Positions 15,932 to 24,589 of a DNA stretch of 64,000 nt are shown here, one piece after another (within the stretch, counting starts at the first letter, position 1; each line of letters opens with the position of its first letter). The position numbers and the translations under genes are program-made. The stretch comes from Actinocorallia populi. Lineage in GTDB: Bacteria > Actinomycetota > Actinomycetes > Streptosporangiales > Streptosporangiaceae. The stretch spans positions 124,001-188,000 of the forward strand of contig NZ_PVZV01000003.1 of the NCBI RefSeq assembly GCF_002995495.1, read 5' to 3'. The notes below the pieces were generated by a model. That model was not told the DNA's origin. It saw only the letters and a list, made by a program, of their open reading frames with translations, and did no database searches.

Positions 15932-17053
15932 ATGCAGCCCTCAGACCTGAAGAACCTGAACATCGCCGTCATCGGCGCGGGATACGGCGGCGCCGCCGCG
16001 GCCAAGGCCCTGAGCCTCCTCGGCGCGACCGTGGACGTCTACGAGCAGGCGAGCCGCATCCGCGAGGTCGGCGCCGGCATCGGCCTGCGGCCGTCCACCA
16101 TGGACCGGTTCCGCCGGTGGGGCGTCATCGACGCGATCACGAAGGTGAGCTCGCCCAGCGACTACTTCGAGATCCTCACCGCCACCGGCGGCCCGATCAT
16201 GCGGGAGCCGTGGCCGGAGATCGAGTCCTTCGGCGAGAGGACCCACCTGATCCACCGCGGCGACTTCATCGAGGCGCTGCTCTCGGTGCTGCCCGAGGGC
16301 ATGGTCCACCTCGGCCACAAGCTCGAGCGGATCGAGGACGGGGGCGAAAGGTCCGTCCTGGCCTTCGCCAACGGCGCCACCGCCGAAGCCGACCTGGTCG
16401 TGGGCGCCGACGGCATCAAGTCCGTGGTCCGCAAGGCCCTGTTCTCCGATCAGGAGCCTGTCTTCTCCGGCGAGCACGCCTACCGCGCCGTCATCGACGT
16501 CGACGACGCCCACGGCATGGTCGCCGACGACAACCTGCGGATGTACATCGGCCGGGGCACGAAGGTCTACCTCCTGCCGCTGCGCCACCGCGGCCAGGTC
16601 TCCTTCGACATCACCGCGCTGTGCCCGGACGGCACCTGGGCGCCGTGCGTCACCAAGGACGACCTGCTCAAGACCGTCGAGGGCTTCGACGAGCGGATCG
16701 TGGACATCACCCGCGGCCTCGACATGGACGCCGTCAACTGCCGTGCCGTCTACGACATCGACCCGGTCGAGGTGTGGCACTCCGGCTCCGTCGTCCTCGT
16801 GGGCGACGCCGCCCACTCGATGCTGCACCACCAGGGGCAGGGCGCGAACTCGGCGATCCTGGACGCCGGCGCGCTCGCCGACGCCCTCGCCGAGGCCGGT
16901 TCGGTCAAGGAGGCGCTGGCGCTCTACCAGGCCGCCCGCAAGCCGGTGACCGACGAGCTGCAGCGGATCTCCCGCCAGGGCTGGACCGAGGACGAGGTCG
17001 ACGACGTCTTCCCGGGCCAGAAGCCCGCCTCCCAGCAGCCGAAGGAGGCCTGA
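15932..17053 (+). CDS. FAD-dependent monooxygenase (salicylate-hydroxylase-like)
   Basis: 373 residues of the class A flavoprotein monooxygenase family. It has the Rossmann FAD motif IAVIGAGYGGAAAAKAL, an acidic strand end (VDVYEQA), the DG motif region (VVGADGIKSVVRKAL) and the FAD-ribityl motif VLVGDAAHSMLHHQGQGAN. It hydroxylates an aromatic or related ring using NAD(P)H and oxygen. The start lies 14 bp after the hydrolase, in a tight operon with hydrolases on both sides, so it probably acts on the same compound. Confidence 0.93.
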   Translation: MQPSDLKNLNIAVIGAGYGGAAAAKALSLLGATVDVYEQASRIREVGAGIGLRPSTMDRFRRWGVIDAITKVSSPSDYFEILTATGGPIMREPWPEIESFGERTHLIHRGDFIEALLSVLPEGMVHLGHKLERIEDGGERSVLAFANGATAEADLVVGADGIKSVVRKALFSDQEPVFSGEHAYRAVIDVDDAHGMVADDNLRMYIGRGTKVYLLPLRHRGQVSFDITALCPDGTWAPCVTKDDLLKTVEGFDERIVDITRGLDMDAVNCRAVYDIDPVEVWHSGSVVLVGDAAHSMLHHQGQGANSAILDAGALADALAEAGSVKEALALYQAARKPVTDELQRISRQGWTEDEVDDVFPGQKPASQQPKEA

Positions 17054-17056
17054 ACC

Positions 17057-17977
17057 ATGCCGCTGCACCCTGAAATCGCCAAGGCCCTCGCCGCCATGCC
17101 CGCGCCGCCGCCCGGACCGCTGAACCCGGAGATGATGCGCGCCGGTGAGGAGTCCCAGGTACCGCCGGTGGCCGACCGCCTGCCGCTGCACTCCGTCGAG
17201 GACCGCACCGCGCGGACCTCCTCCGGCGAGGTCCCGGTGCGGGTCTACACGCCGGTCGAGGCCGACGCGTACGGCCTGCTCGTCTACTTCCACGGCGGGG
17301 CGTTCTTCCTCGGCAGCCTGGAGACGCACGACCACGTCGCACGGTCCCTGGCCCGGGAGACCGGGCTCAAGGTCGTCTCCGTCGGCTACCGGCTGGCGCC
17401 CGAGCACGCCTTCCCCGCCGGCCTCGAGGACTGCTACGCCGCCGTCCGGTGGGCCGCCGCGAACGGCGAGTCCCTGGGCTGGGACGGCACGACGCTGGCC
17501 GTCGCCGGTGACAGCTCCGGCGGCACGTTCGCCGCCGCGGTCGCCGCCATGGCGCACGACGACGGCTTCGACCGGATCACCCACCAGGTGATGTTCTACC
17601 CGTCGCTCGACCTGGACTTCGACGTCGACCGCTACGCCTCGCTGCGGGAGAACGCCGTCGGCCACGGGCTCGAGACGGCGGGGCTGAAGCCGTTCAACGC
17701 CTTCTACCTCGACAGCGGAGCCGACCCGGCGGACCCCCTCGTCTCCCCGGTCAAGCGGGCGGACCTCACCGGGCTGCCGCCCGCGCTGATCATCACCGGC
17801 GAGCTCGACCCGATGCGGGACGAGGGGGAGCTGTACGGCCGGAGGCTGCAGGACGCCGGCGTGGCCGCGACCGTCAGCCGGTACGACGGCGCGGGGCACG
17901 GGTTCGTGCAGCACTTCTCGTGGATCCCCGAGTACCACCGTGCCTTCGAGGAGACCCGCGACTTCCTCGCGCGCTGA
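17057..17977 (+). CDS. Alpha/beta hydrolase, hormone-sensitive-lipase (HSL) type esterase
   Basis: 306 residues with the HSL family oxyanion motif YFHGGAFFLGS, the nucleophile elbow VAGDSSGGTFAAAV, the Asp in GELDPMRDEGE and the His in GAGHGFVQHF, so the catalytic triad is complete. It hydrolyses a carboxylic ester. ATG 17057 comes 4 bases after the preceding stop. It probably opens an ester produced or taken up by the pathway. Confidence 0.93.
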   Translation: MPLHPEIAKALAAMPAPPPGPLNPEMMRAGEESQVPPVADRLPLHSVEDRTARTSSGEVPVRVYTPVEADAYGLLVYFHGGAFFLGSLETHDHVARSLARETGLKVVSVGYRLAPEHAFPAGLEDCYAAVRWAAANGESLGWDGTTLAVAGDSSGGTFAAAVAAMAHDDGFDRITHQVMFYPSLDLDFDVDRYASLRENAVGHGLETAGLKPFNAFYLDSGADPADPLVSPVKRADLTGLPPALIITGELDPMRDEGELYGRRLQDAGVAATVSRYDGAGHGFVQHFSWIPEYHRAFEETRDFLAR

Positions 17978-18011
17978 CCCCCGCCACCCCGCGGAGCTCG
18001 GAAGGAGAGCC

Positions 18012-18956
18012 TTGTCCGCATCCGCAGTGAAAATCCATCCCCTCTTCTCGCCGTGGGGCCGGTTCGGTCTCTACAGCTTCTTCATCGACGCGCCGGAGCC
18101 GGCCATCGTCGACACCGGCATCGCCTCCTCGCCCGCCGAGGGCGTGGCTCCCGCGCTGGAGGCCATCGGCCGCCGGATCGAGGACGTGCGCTGGATCCTG
18201 CTGACCCACGGCCACATCGACCACGTCGGCGGGGCCCACGCCCTGTGGGAGCTCACCGGCCGACGCGCGCAGGTCGTGATCCACGAGGCCGACGCGCCAC
18301 TGCTGCGCTCGCGCCGCGCCCATGTGGAGGAGTATCTCGCCAGGCGGGGTCGGTACCTGAATGACCCCGAGGGTGCGGCAAAGGTGACGGCCGCGACGAA
18401 CGCCGTCATCTCCGGCGAGATGGAGCCGACCCTGCTCGTCAAGGGCGGCGAGACTCTCTTCCTCGGCCGTGGCGTTGACGTCTCTGTCCACTCCATTCCC
18501 GGCCACACGCCGGGGTCGGTCGCCTACGTCGTCGACGGGCAGCGCTCGGTGTTCGTCGGCGACGCCGTCCAGGTGCACGGGGCCGCCAACGGCTTTCCCG
18601 GCTTCGAGGACCCGGTCGCCTACCGCGCGAGCCTGGAGTACCTGCGCGACGAAATCCGCCCGCGGCACCTCTACCTCGGCCACCCCTACCGCCGCAGCGA
18701 CGGCACCCCATACGGCGTCGTGCTCGACGCGGGCCAGGCGGCGGAGGCGCTCCGGGAGAGCCTCGACGTCGAGGGCCGGGTCGGCAAGGCGGCCCACGGC
18801 TGCCTGTGCGCGGGGCTCCTGGAGACGGACTCGCCGTACTCCCCCTTCGCCCCGGTGGCACGGGAGGTCGGCTACACCGCCGATCCCGCCCTCGAGCCGT
18901 CGCCGTTCTTCACGTCGATGCACGGCTACCGCACGCACTTCAAGCAGAACCCGTGA
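18012..18956 (+). CDS. Metallo-beta-lactamase-fold hydrolase
   Basis: 314 residues, MBL fold. The metal motif is THGHIDHVGG at about residue 65, then GHTPGSVAYVV, GDAVQVHG and LGHPYRR provide the later His and Asp ligands of a binuclear site. Relatives include lactonases and glyoxalase II-like thioesterases. There is no good ATG; TTG 18012 is chosen because GGAG sits directly upstream, while GTG 18027 lies too far from it. Part of the same operon. Confidence 0.85.
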   Translation: MSASAVKIHPLFSPWGRFGLYSFFIDAPEPAIVDTGIASSPAEGVAPALEAIGRRIEDVRWILLTHGHIDHVGGAHALWELTGRRAQVVIHEADAPLLRSRRAHVEEYLARRGRYLNDPEGAAKVTAATNAVISGEMEPTLLVKGGETLFLGRGVDVSVHSIPGHTPGSVAYVVDGQRSVFVGDAVQVHGAANGFPGFEDPVAYRASLEYLRDEIRPRHLYLGHPYRRSDGTPYGVVLDAGQAAEALRESLDVEGRVGKAAHGCLCAGLLETDSPYSPFAPVAREVGYTADPALEPSPFFTSMHGYRTHFKQNP

Positions 18957-18970
18957 CAGGGGAGGCATCC

Positions 18971-20695
18971 ATGTCCGACTTCCACATCATCCAGGCGGGC
19001 CTGGAAGAGATCGCCGTCCGCAAGGACCTCCGCGTGCCGATGCGCGACGGCGTCACGCTCGCCGCCGACGCCTACCAGGGCACCGACGACAAACCGCGTC
19101 CCGCGCTCGTGGCGCTCAGCCCGTACGGCAAGGAGCTGCAGGCCCTCGCGCTCACGACGCCGCCGCAGCGGCGCCCCTCCCCCATGTGGGACGGCTGCAT
19201 CGAGGCCGGCGACATCGCGCGCGTCGTCAAGGAGGACTATGTCCACGTCATCGGCGACCTGCGCGGCTCCGGTGCCTCCGAGGGCGAGCACATCGGCAAC
19301 TACAACGCCGGCGGCGTCCCCCTCGGGCAGGACGCGTACGACTTCATCGAGTGGGTCGCGGCGCAGCCGTGGTGCGACGGCAACGTCGGCATGATCGGCA
19401 TCTCCTACTTCGGTTCGATGCAGGTGCTGGCCGCGGCCGAGCGGCCGCCGAGCCTCAAGTCGATCTTCGTCAGCGGCGGCCACTACGACTTCTACGAGAC
19501 CACCTACCACGGCGGCGTCATGTGGTTCATGCCGCGCGCCGCCCGCGAGGGCCGCGGCGGCGACTCCGGCTGGGCCTTCACCGACGGGGTGAAGGCCCGC
19601 ATGCTGGAGACGTACTCCCCCTCGGAGATCAAGGAGAAGGTCGCCGAGCGGCTGAAGGACCCGGACGTCGCGGCGTGGCCGAACCTCGTCCACGTGCTGA
19701 ACTACCCGAAGAACCACGAGGCCTGGTTCGACATCGTGATGAACGAGGTCGACGGCGAGTGGTACGAGGAGCGCAACCCGGTCAACCTCGCCAGGAACAT
19801 CGACATCCCGGTCTGGCTCCAGATCGACCAGGGCCGCGGCTGGACGATGGACGGCACCATCGAGGCCTACAACGCGCTGAAGGGTCCGAAGAAGCTCGAC
19901 ATCGGCCCCTACCCGCCGATGCAGTCGCGGCCCTTCATCGAAGAGCACGACAAGATGTTCCGCTGGTACGAGTACTGGATCAAGGGCGTCGACAACGGGA
20001 TCATGGACGAGCCCGCCGTCACCGTCCACGTCGAGGGCTCCCGGGAGACCGTCACCGGCGCGCAGTGGCCGCCGAAGGACGTCGAGTACCGGCCTCTCTA
20101 CCTGCGTCCGCGCCGCAAGCTCTCCTTCGAGCCCGAGCCCATGGGCGCCGAGTACGCCGCCCCCGACGGCTTCTACCAGGCGCCCCTGACGGTGACCGAC
20201 AAGGTGGAGATCCTGAGCTGGAGCACGGCTCCGTTCACCGAGCCGACCGAGATGATCGGCCAGGGCGCCGCGCACCTCTTCGCGGAGATCGACCAGCCCG
20301 ACACGAACTTCATCCTGCGCATGTGGGACGAGGCCCCGAACGGCAGACGGCAGCTCATCACGACCGCCTACCTCAAGGCCTCGCACCGCGAGCTGGACAC
20401 CGAGCGCACCACCGAGGGCGACCCGTTCCACCCGCACACCCGCGCGGTGCCGGTCGAGCCGGGCGTGATCGAGGAGTACGTGCTGCGCGTCTACCCGTTC
20501 GCGGCGACGTTCCTGCCCGGTCACAAGCTGGTCGTAGAGCTGTCCAACGCCGAGCCGCTGGCCGACGAACACAACGCCCTGCTGCCGCCGGACGCGTTCC
20601 ACCTGCCCGTGGGCCGCCCCGTCACGCACAAGATCTACCGCGACGCCGCCCACCCGTCCCGGCTCGTCCTGCCGTTCACGGTGGAGAGGAAGTAG
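18971..20695 (+). CDS. CocE/NonD-family hydrolase (X-Pro dipeptidyl-peptidase S15 type)
   Basis: 574 residues. The N-terminal alpha/beta hydrolase part has the nucleophile elbow GMIGISYFGSMQV and the oxyanion segment LVALSPYGKE, and the C-terminal third is the jelly-roll X-Pro dipeptidyl-peptidase domain (FILRMWDE, RVYPFAATFLPGHKLVVELSNAE). These enzymes cleave esters (cocaine esterase) or amides. Where relatives carry the catalytic His in GPWxH, this protein reads GPYPPMQSRP, so the His may be missing or placed elsewhere. ATG 18971 follows GGAGG. Last gene of the operon. Confidence 0.88.
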   Translation: MSDFHIIQAGLEEIAVRKDLRVPMRDGVTLAADAYQGTDDKPRPALVALSPYGKELQALALTTPPQRRPSPMWDGCIEAGDIARVVKEDYVHVIGDLRGSGASEGEHIGNYNAGGVPLGQDAYDFIEWVAAQPWCDGNVGMIGISYFGSMQVLAAAERPPSLKSIFVSGGHYDFYETTYHGGVMWFMPRAAREGRGGDSGWAFTDGVKARMLETYSPSEIKEKVAERLKDPDVAAWPNLVHVLNYPKNHEAWFDIVMNEVDGEWYEERNPVNLARNIDIPVWLQIDQGRGWTMDGTIEAYNALKGPKKLDIGPYPPMQSRPFIEEHDKMFRWYEYWIKGVDNGIMDEPAVTVHVEGSRETVTGAQWPPKDVEYRPLYLRPRRKLSFEPEPMGAEYAAPDGFYQAPLTVTDKVEILSWSTAPFTEPTEMIGQGAAHLFAEIDQPDTNFILRMWDEAPNGRRQLITTAYLKASHRELDTERTTEGDPFHPHTRAVPVEPGVIEEYVLRVYPFAATFLPGHKLVVELSNAEPLADEHNALLPPDAFHLPVGRPVTHKIYRDAAHPSRLVLPFTVERK

Positions 20696-20839
20696 TCGGA
20701 CGGCATTCGTCTACGCGACGGCTTGCATCTCCTTCGCCCGGTTCAACGGAGCGCTCACCGGCGTCCGTGTGCTCGAGACGTTCGGCACCTCCGTCGAGGA
20801 GCTCCGCGCCCGACCGGCGTCCGCTGACCGTTCCGGCCG

Positions 20840-21442
20840 TCACCGGTCCGTGGCGCGCCGGGCGCGCAGGGCGCGGAGTTTGTGGCGGTTGCCGCAGCGT
20901 TCCATCGAGCACCAGCGGCGGGCGCCGGGGCGGGACGAGTCGACGAACACCAGCGGGCAGTCCTCGCTCGCGCACTCGCGGATGCGCTCGGCCAGCGGCC
21001 CGGACAGCAGTTCGATCATCTCCCGTGCCAGCGTCGACAACGCCTGCCTGGCCCGCACGGGAGGGGCCCACCCGGCGGTCGTGCCGTCGGCGGCCAGCTC
21101 GGGGACCAGGGGCGCCGCGGCCGCGGCGCCGTTGATGGCCGCGACCGCGCCGGCGGGAAGGGGGCGGTGCGCCGCCCGCGCGTGCGCCGCCTCCCAGACC
21201 GCCTGGCGGAGCGCCTTGGCCGCGGCCAGCTCCCGGCCCGTCACGGGGGTCGTGACGCTCGCGGCCAGCGGCGGCCGGGCCAGCCATCCGCCCAGGTCGG
21301 CGGGCTTGTGCAGGGCCTCGAAGACCGCGTACGGGCCTTCGCCGCCCGTATGGGCGAAGTCCAGGCAGACGGCGCCGGCGTCGAACCAGAACGACCCTCC
21401 CTTGGGGTCGTGCAGCATCCGTCCGGTCGTGCCAGCTCGCAT
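20840..21442 (-). CDS. CGNR zinc-finger regulator (ABATE domain)
   Basis: 200 residues from ATG 21442. The N-terminal stress-sensing ABATE region has FDAGAVCLDFAHT and the helical middle, and the C-terminus holds the CGNR zinc finger: CASEDCPLVFVD then RWCSMERCGNRHK. Such proteins are DNA-binding regulators of largely unknown targets. It is convergent with the CocE-like gene and divergent from a TetR gene; a perfect palindrome sits just upstream of its start and probably is its own operator. Confidence 0.85.
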   Translation of the reverse strand: MRAGTTGRMLHDPKGGSFWFDAGAVCLDFAHTGGEGPYAVFEALHKPADLGGWLARPPLAASVTTPVTGRELAAAKALRQAVWEAAHARAAHRPLPAGAVAAINGAAAAAPLVPELAADGTTAGWAPPVRARQALSTLAREMIELLSGPLAERIRECASEDCPLVFVDSSRPGARRWCSMERCGNRHKLRALRARRATDR

Positions 21443-21456
21443 GGAACCACCATAAC

Positions 21457-21484
21457 CGGTGTCACGGGCGTGTCCGTGACACCG
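21457..21484. promoter_or_regulatory. Perfect 11-bp inverted repeat upstream of the CGNR gene
   Basis: CGGTGTCACGG, 6 bases, then CCGTGACACCG. It lies 15 bp upstream of the CGNR start, a position that would block or mark its promoter. The arms contain GTGTCAC, a half-site type common for actinobacterial regulators. Confidence 0.55.
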
Positions 21485-21565
21485 CTCCCGCGGGAGACCC
21501 GCGCCGCGGCAACGGCGGCACCCCCGGAGTGCAAGGCCCGCACCCGGAGAACCCACGGATTTCAT

Positions 21566-21592
21566 TTGACCATCTACTCAATTGAATGTAAT
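21566..21592 (+). promoter_or_regulatory. Putative promoter and TCAATTGA operator of the TetR gene
   Basis: TTGACC at 21566-21571 could be a -35 box; the perfect palindrome TCAATTGA (21578-21585) lies in the spacer region, followed by TGTAAT at 21587-21592 as a weak -10. The AT-rich stretch stands out from its surroundings and fits autorepression by the TetR protein. Confidence 0.4.
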
Positions 21593-21601
21593 CATCACTC
21601 C

Positions 21602-22204
21602 ATGGAAAATACGGGGAGGCGCCCGTACCGCATGGGTGCCCGTGCCGCGGCGGTGGAGGCCACGCGGACGCGGATCATGGAGGCCGCGGCGGGCCTGTGG
21701 ATGCGGCAGTGGAATGACGACGTCACGCTGCAGCACATCGCGGACGAGGCGGGCGTGTCGGTGCAGACCATCGTCAACCACTTCGGCGGCAAGGACGGGC
21801 TCGCCGATGCCGTCGCCGATCTGGTGGCGTCCCAGACGGCGGACGTCCGGCGGGCGCCGACCGGCGACGTGGCGGCGATCGTGGCCGTGCTGTTCGAGGA
21901 CTACGAGCAGCACGGCGATGCCAACGTGTTGTGGATCGCGCAGATCGACCGCGTTCCGGCGGCGGCGCGCGCGGCCGCCCACGCGCGTGTCCAGCACCGG
22001 GCGTGGCTGGAACAGGTCTTCGCCGACCGCCTTCCGGCACCGGGCCCCGACCGCGAACACGCGCTGGCCCTGCACTACGCCGCCACGGACCTCTACCTGT
22101 GGAAGTTGTGGCGGCGGGACCTCGGGCTGTCGCGCCAGGCCGCCGAACGCGCCATGCGCGATCTGCTGATCTCGATCGACCCTCGAAAGGGAGACGATGA
22201 GTAA
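21602..22204 (+). CDS. TetR-family transcriptional regulator
   Basis: 200 residues. The HTH is at the N-terminus (RTRIMEAAAGLWMRQWNDDVTL, HIADEAGVSVQTIVNHFGGK), with a helical ligand domain behind it. ATG 21602 begins right after an AT-rich promoter with a TCAATTGA palindrome. The stop overlaps the start of the glycosyltransferase gene by 8 bases, so it probably regulates the two-gene unit. Confidence 0.9.
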   Translation: MENTGRRPYRMGARAAAVEATRTRIMEAAAGLWMRQWNDDVTLQHIADEAGVSVQTIVNHFGGKDGLADAVADLVASQTADVRRAPTGDVAAIVAVLFEDYEQHGDANVLWIAQIDRVPAAARAAAHARVQHRAWLEQVFADRLPAPGPDREHALALHYAATDLYLWKLWRRDLGLSRQAAERAMRDLLISIDPRKGDDE

Positions 22205-23519
22205 GAATTTCTTGTTCGCGCTGTGGGCAGGCGGCGGAGCCGTGCCGCCCGCACTCTCCGTCGCCCGCGCGCTGCGCGAACGCGGCCACGGCGTCCGGGT
22301 GCTGGCCGACAGGTCGCTGCACGACGAGGTCACCGCCACCGGCGCGGAGTTCGTCGACTGGACGACCGCGCCCCAGGGCGACACCTCCGACCCGGCCAAG
22401 GACGTCATCAAGGACTTCGAGGCCCGCACGCCGCTGGGTGAATTCGCACGGTTGCGGGACCGCATCGTCTGCGGGCCCGCGGCCGACTACGCCCGGGACG
22501 CCCTGGCGGAGCTGCGCGCCCATCCCGCCGACGTGCTGGTCACCGAATACGTGCTGCTCGGCGTGCTCACCGCCGGTGAGGCCGCCGACGTCCCGGTGGC
22601 CTCGCTCGTGACGACCCTCTACCCGCTCCCCACCCCGGGAGGCCCGCCGTTCGGCCTGGGGCTCGCGCCCGCCACGGGGCCGCTCGGACGCCTCCGCGAC
22701 CGGATCCTGACGGGGATGACCGTCAGACCGTGGGCGAAGGGGCTGCCGGCGCTCAACAACGCCCGCACCGCGAACGGCCTCCCGCCGGTGGACTCGGTCA
22801 TGGACGCGTTCGACCGCGTCGACCGCTGCCTCGTTCTCTCCCCGCGCGCGCTGGACCACCCCGGCCGGAACTTCCCCACCCACGTGCGCCACGTCGGACC
22901 GCGGCTCGACGATCCCGCCTGGGCCGGGAAACAGGAGTTGGAACTGCCGGAGGGGGACGCGCCTCTGGTGCTGGTCAGCCTGAGCTCGTCGTTCATGAAC
23001 CAGCGCCGGCCGCTCGAGCGGATCGCCGAAGCCCTCGGCACGCTGCCGGTGCGCGCTCTGCTGACGACAGGTCCCGCGGTGGATCCGGCGACCGTCAACG
23101 CGCCGGGCAACGTCCTGGTCACCGCGGCGGCACCGCACACCGCGGCGCTGCGGCACGCCGCGGTGACGATCACCCACGCCGGTCACGGGACGGTCGTCAA
23201 ATCCCTGGCCGCCGGAGTGCCCCTGGTCTGCATCCCACAGGGGCGAGATCAAGGCGAGGTCGCACACCACGTCGAATCCACCGGCGCCGGGGTCACCGTG
23301 AGCAAGAGCGCCTCGCCCCGCGCGATCGCACGCGCGGTCGACCGCGTCCTCAACGACCCCTCCTACCGGCGCGAAGCCCGGCGCATGGCCGCCGAGATCG
23401 CCGCCGAAACGGCGACCGACGAAGCGGTCCTTGAGATCGAGGCCCTTGCCGAGCGGACGACCGGCGGAAGCGGGGGCGCCTCCGAACGCGGCACGGCCTC
23501 CAGCCCGACACGGAGGTGA
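22197..23519 (+). CDS. Glycosyltransferase, UGT/macrolide-type (GT1)
   Basis: 440 residues with the GT-B fold. The N-terminal acceptor domain starts FLFALWAGGGAVPPALSVAR, and the nucleotide-sugar domain has VLVSLSSSFMNQ and the signature THAGHGTVVKSLAAGVPLV at about residues 325-345, followed by IPQGRDQ. Actinobacterial members (MGT type) glycosylate small hydrophobic molecules, giving self-resistance or detoxification. Co-transcribed with the TetR gene, which fits inducible inactivation of a toxic compound. Acceptor and sugar unknown. Confidence 0.9.
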   Translation: MSKNFLFALWAGGGAVPPALSVARALRERGHGVRVLADRSLHDEVTATGAEFVDWTTAPQGDTSDPAKDVIKDFEARTPLGEFARLRDRIVCGPAADYARDALAELRAHPADVLVTEYVLLGVLTAGEAADVPVASLVTTLYPLPTPGGPPFGLGLAPATGPLGRLRDRILTGMTVRPWAKGLPALNNARTANGLPPVDSVMDAFDRVDRCLVLSPRALDHPGRNFPTHVRHVGPRLDDPAWAGKQELELPEGDAPLVLVSLSSSFMNQRRPLERIAEALGTLPVRALLTTGPAVDPATVNAPGNVLVTAAAPHTAALRHAAVTITHAGHGTVVKSLAAGVPLVCIPQGRDQGEVAHHVESTGAGVTVSKSASPRAIARAVDRVLNDPSYRREARRMAAEIAAETATDEAVLEIEALAERTTGGSGGASERGTASSPTRR

Positions 23520-23520
23520 C

Positions 23521-23590
23521 CGGAGCGCAGGCGGGACGGCTCCGGTCGGCTTTTCCTCGCTTCCGGAGCCTGTCCTTCGCCTGCGTTCCG
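23521..23590. terminator. Nested bidirectional hairpin between convergent genes
   Basis: The outer arms CGGAGCGCAGGC and GCCTGCGTTCCG pair at 11 of 12 positions; inside them GGCTCCGG (23538-23545) and CCGGAGCC (23563-23570) pair perfectly. It lies between the glycosyltransferase and the ECF sigma gene, which run towards each other. Confidence 0.65.
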
Positions 23591-23615
23591 GCGCCGACGG
23601 GGGCGGGCGGCCCGT

Positions 23616-24548
23616 TCAGTCCGCGTGCAGGCGGGTCCGGGTCGCCTCATGGAGAGCCGCCCAGGCGTCCGCCACGGTGCCCACGTGCCCGAGCTTGTCG
23701 GGGTTGTTCACCGTGCGGATCGTCTGGATCCGCCCGTTGAGGATCTCGAGCACCCAGATGCTGAGGACCTTGCCGTCCCGGTCGCGGAGGATCGCGCCCG
23801 GCTGGCCGTTCACCCGGTGCGGCTCCACCGCGCAGCCGATCCGGGTGAACCGCGAGACCGACCAGGCGAGTGCCCGGACCACGTCGCCGGGACCGGTGAT
23901 GCGCCCGGCGAACCGCGGAGCCTTGCCGCCGCTGTCACCGACCATGTGGATGTCGGCGGCCAGCAACTCCCGCAGCCCGTTCACATCACCTTCCCGGAAG
24001 GCGTCGAAGAAGCGTCCGGCGAGTTCCTCACGCTCCCTTCGGTCTGCCTCGAACCGCGGCCGGCCCGCCTCCATGTGGCGGCGCGCCCGCACCGCGAGCT
24101 GGCGGCACGCCGCCTCCGAACGTTCCACAGCCGACGCGATCTCCGGGAAGCCGAACCCGAACACCTCCCGCAGCACGAAAACCGCCCGTTCCAGCGGGCT
24201 CAACCGCTCCAACAACAGCAGAGCCGCCATCGACACCGAGTCGGCCAACTCCGCCGAGCGCTCCGGATCCTCGTAGGGATCGCTCAGCAGCGGCTCGGGA
24301 AACCACGGCCCGGCGTACTCCTCACGCCGGACGCGGGCCGAACGCAGCACGTCGATCGAGATCCGGGTGACCACGGCCGAGAGGAAGGCCTTGGCCGACG
24401 CGGGCCGCGTCGGGGTGGCCTGGTAGCGCAGCCAGGTCTCCTGGACCGCGTCCTCGGCCTCGCTCACGCTCCCCAGGATCCGGTAGGCGATCGAGAACAG
24501 CAGCGGCCGCAGCTCCTCGAACCCCTCTGCCTGCCATGAACACCGCAT
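23616..24548 (-). CDS. ECF41-family RNA polymerase sigma factor with SnoaL-like C-terminus
   Basis: 310 residues. Sigma2 (about residues 8-70, ELRPLLFSIAYRILG, DAVQETWLRY) and sigma4 (about 110-165, LSPLERAVFVLREVFGFGF, IASAVERSEAACRQLAVRAR) are followed by a SnoaL/NTF2-like domain of about 110 residues. The linker FPEPLL and the C-terminal NPDKL motif are diagnostic of ECF41, whose C-terminal domain controls activity in place of an anti-sigma factor. ATG 24548 is preferred over GTG 24557 because GAAGGTGAG precedes it. Downstream of the SDR gene in the same direction, behind an ECF41-type promoter. Confidence 0.93.
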   Translation of the reverse strand: MRCSWQAEGFEELRPLLFSIAYRILGSVSEAEDAVQETWLRYQATPTRPASAKAFLSAVVTRISIDVLRSARVRREEYAGPWFPEPLLSDPYEDPERSAELADSVSMAALLLLERLSPLERAVFVLREVFGFGFPEIASAVERSEAACRQLAVRARRHMEAGRPRFEADRREREELAGRFFDAFREGDVNGLRELLAADIHMVGDSGGKAPRFAGRITGPGDVVRALAWSVSRFTRIGCAVEPHRVNGQPGAILRDRDGKVLSIWVLEILNGRIQTIRTVNNPDKLGHVGTVADAWAALHEATRTRLHAD

Positions 24549-24589
24549 GACCCTCACCTTCCCGATCTAACCCGCCTTGGGCCCCGCCG

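Noticed and set aside
20696-20839. Short coding-like stretch after the CocE gene (GVRVLETFGTSVEELR)
   Set aside because: No start codon with ribosome binding site, no recognisable family; could be a gene remnant but cannot be supported.
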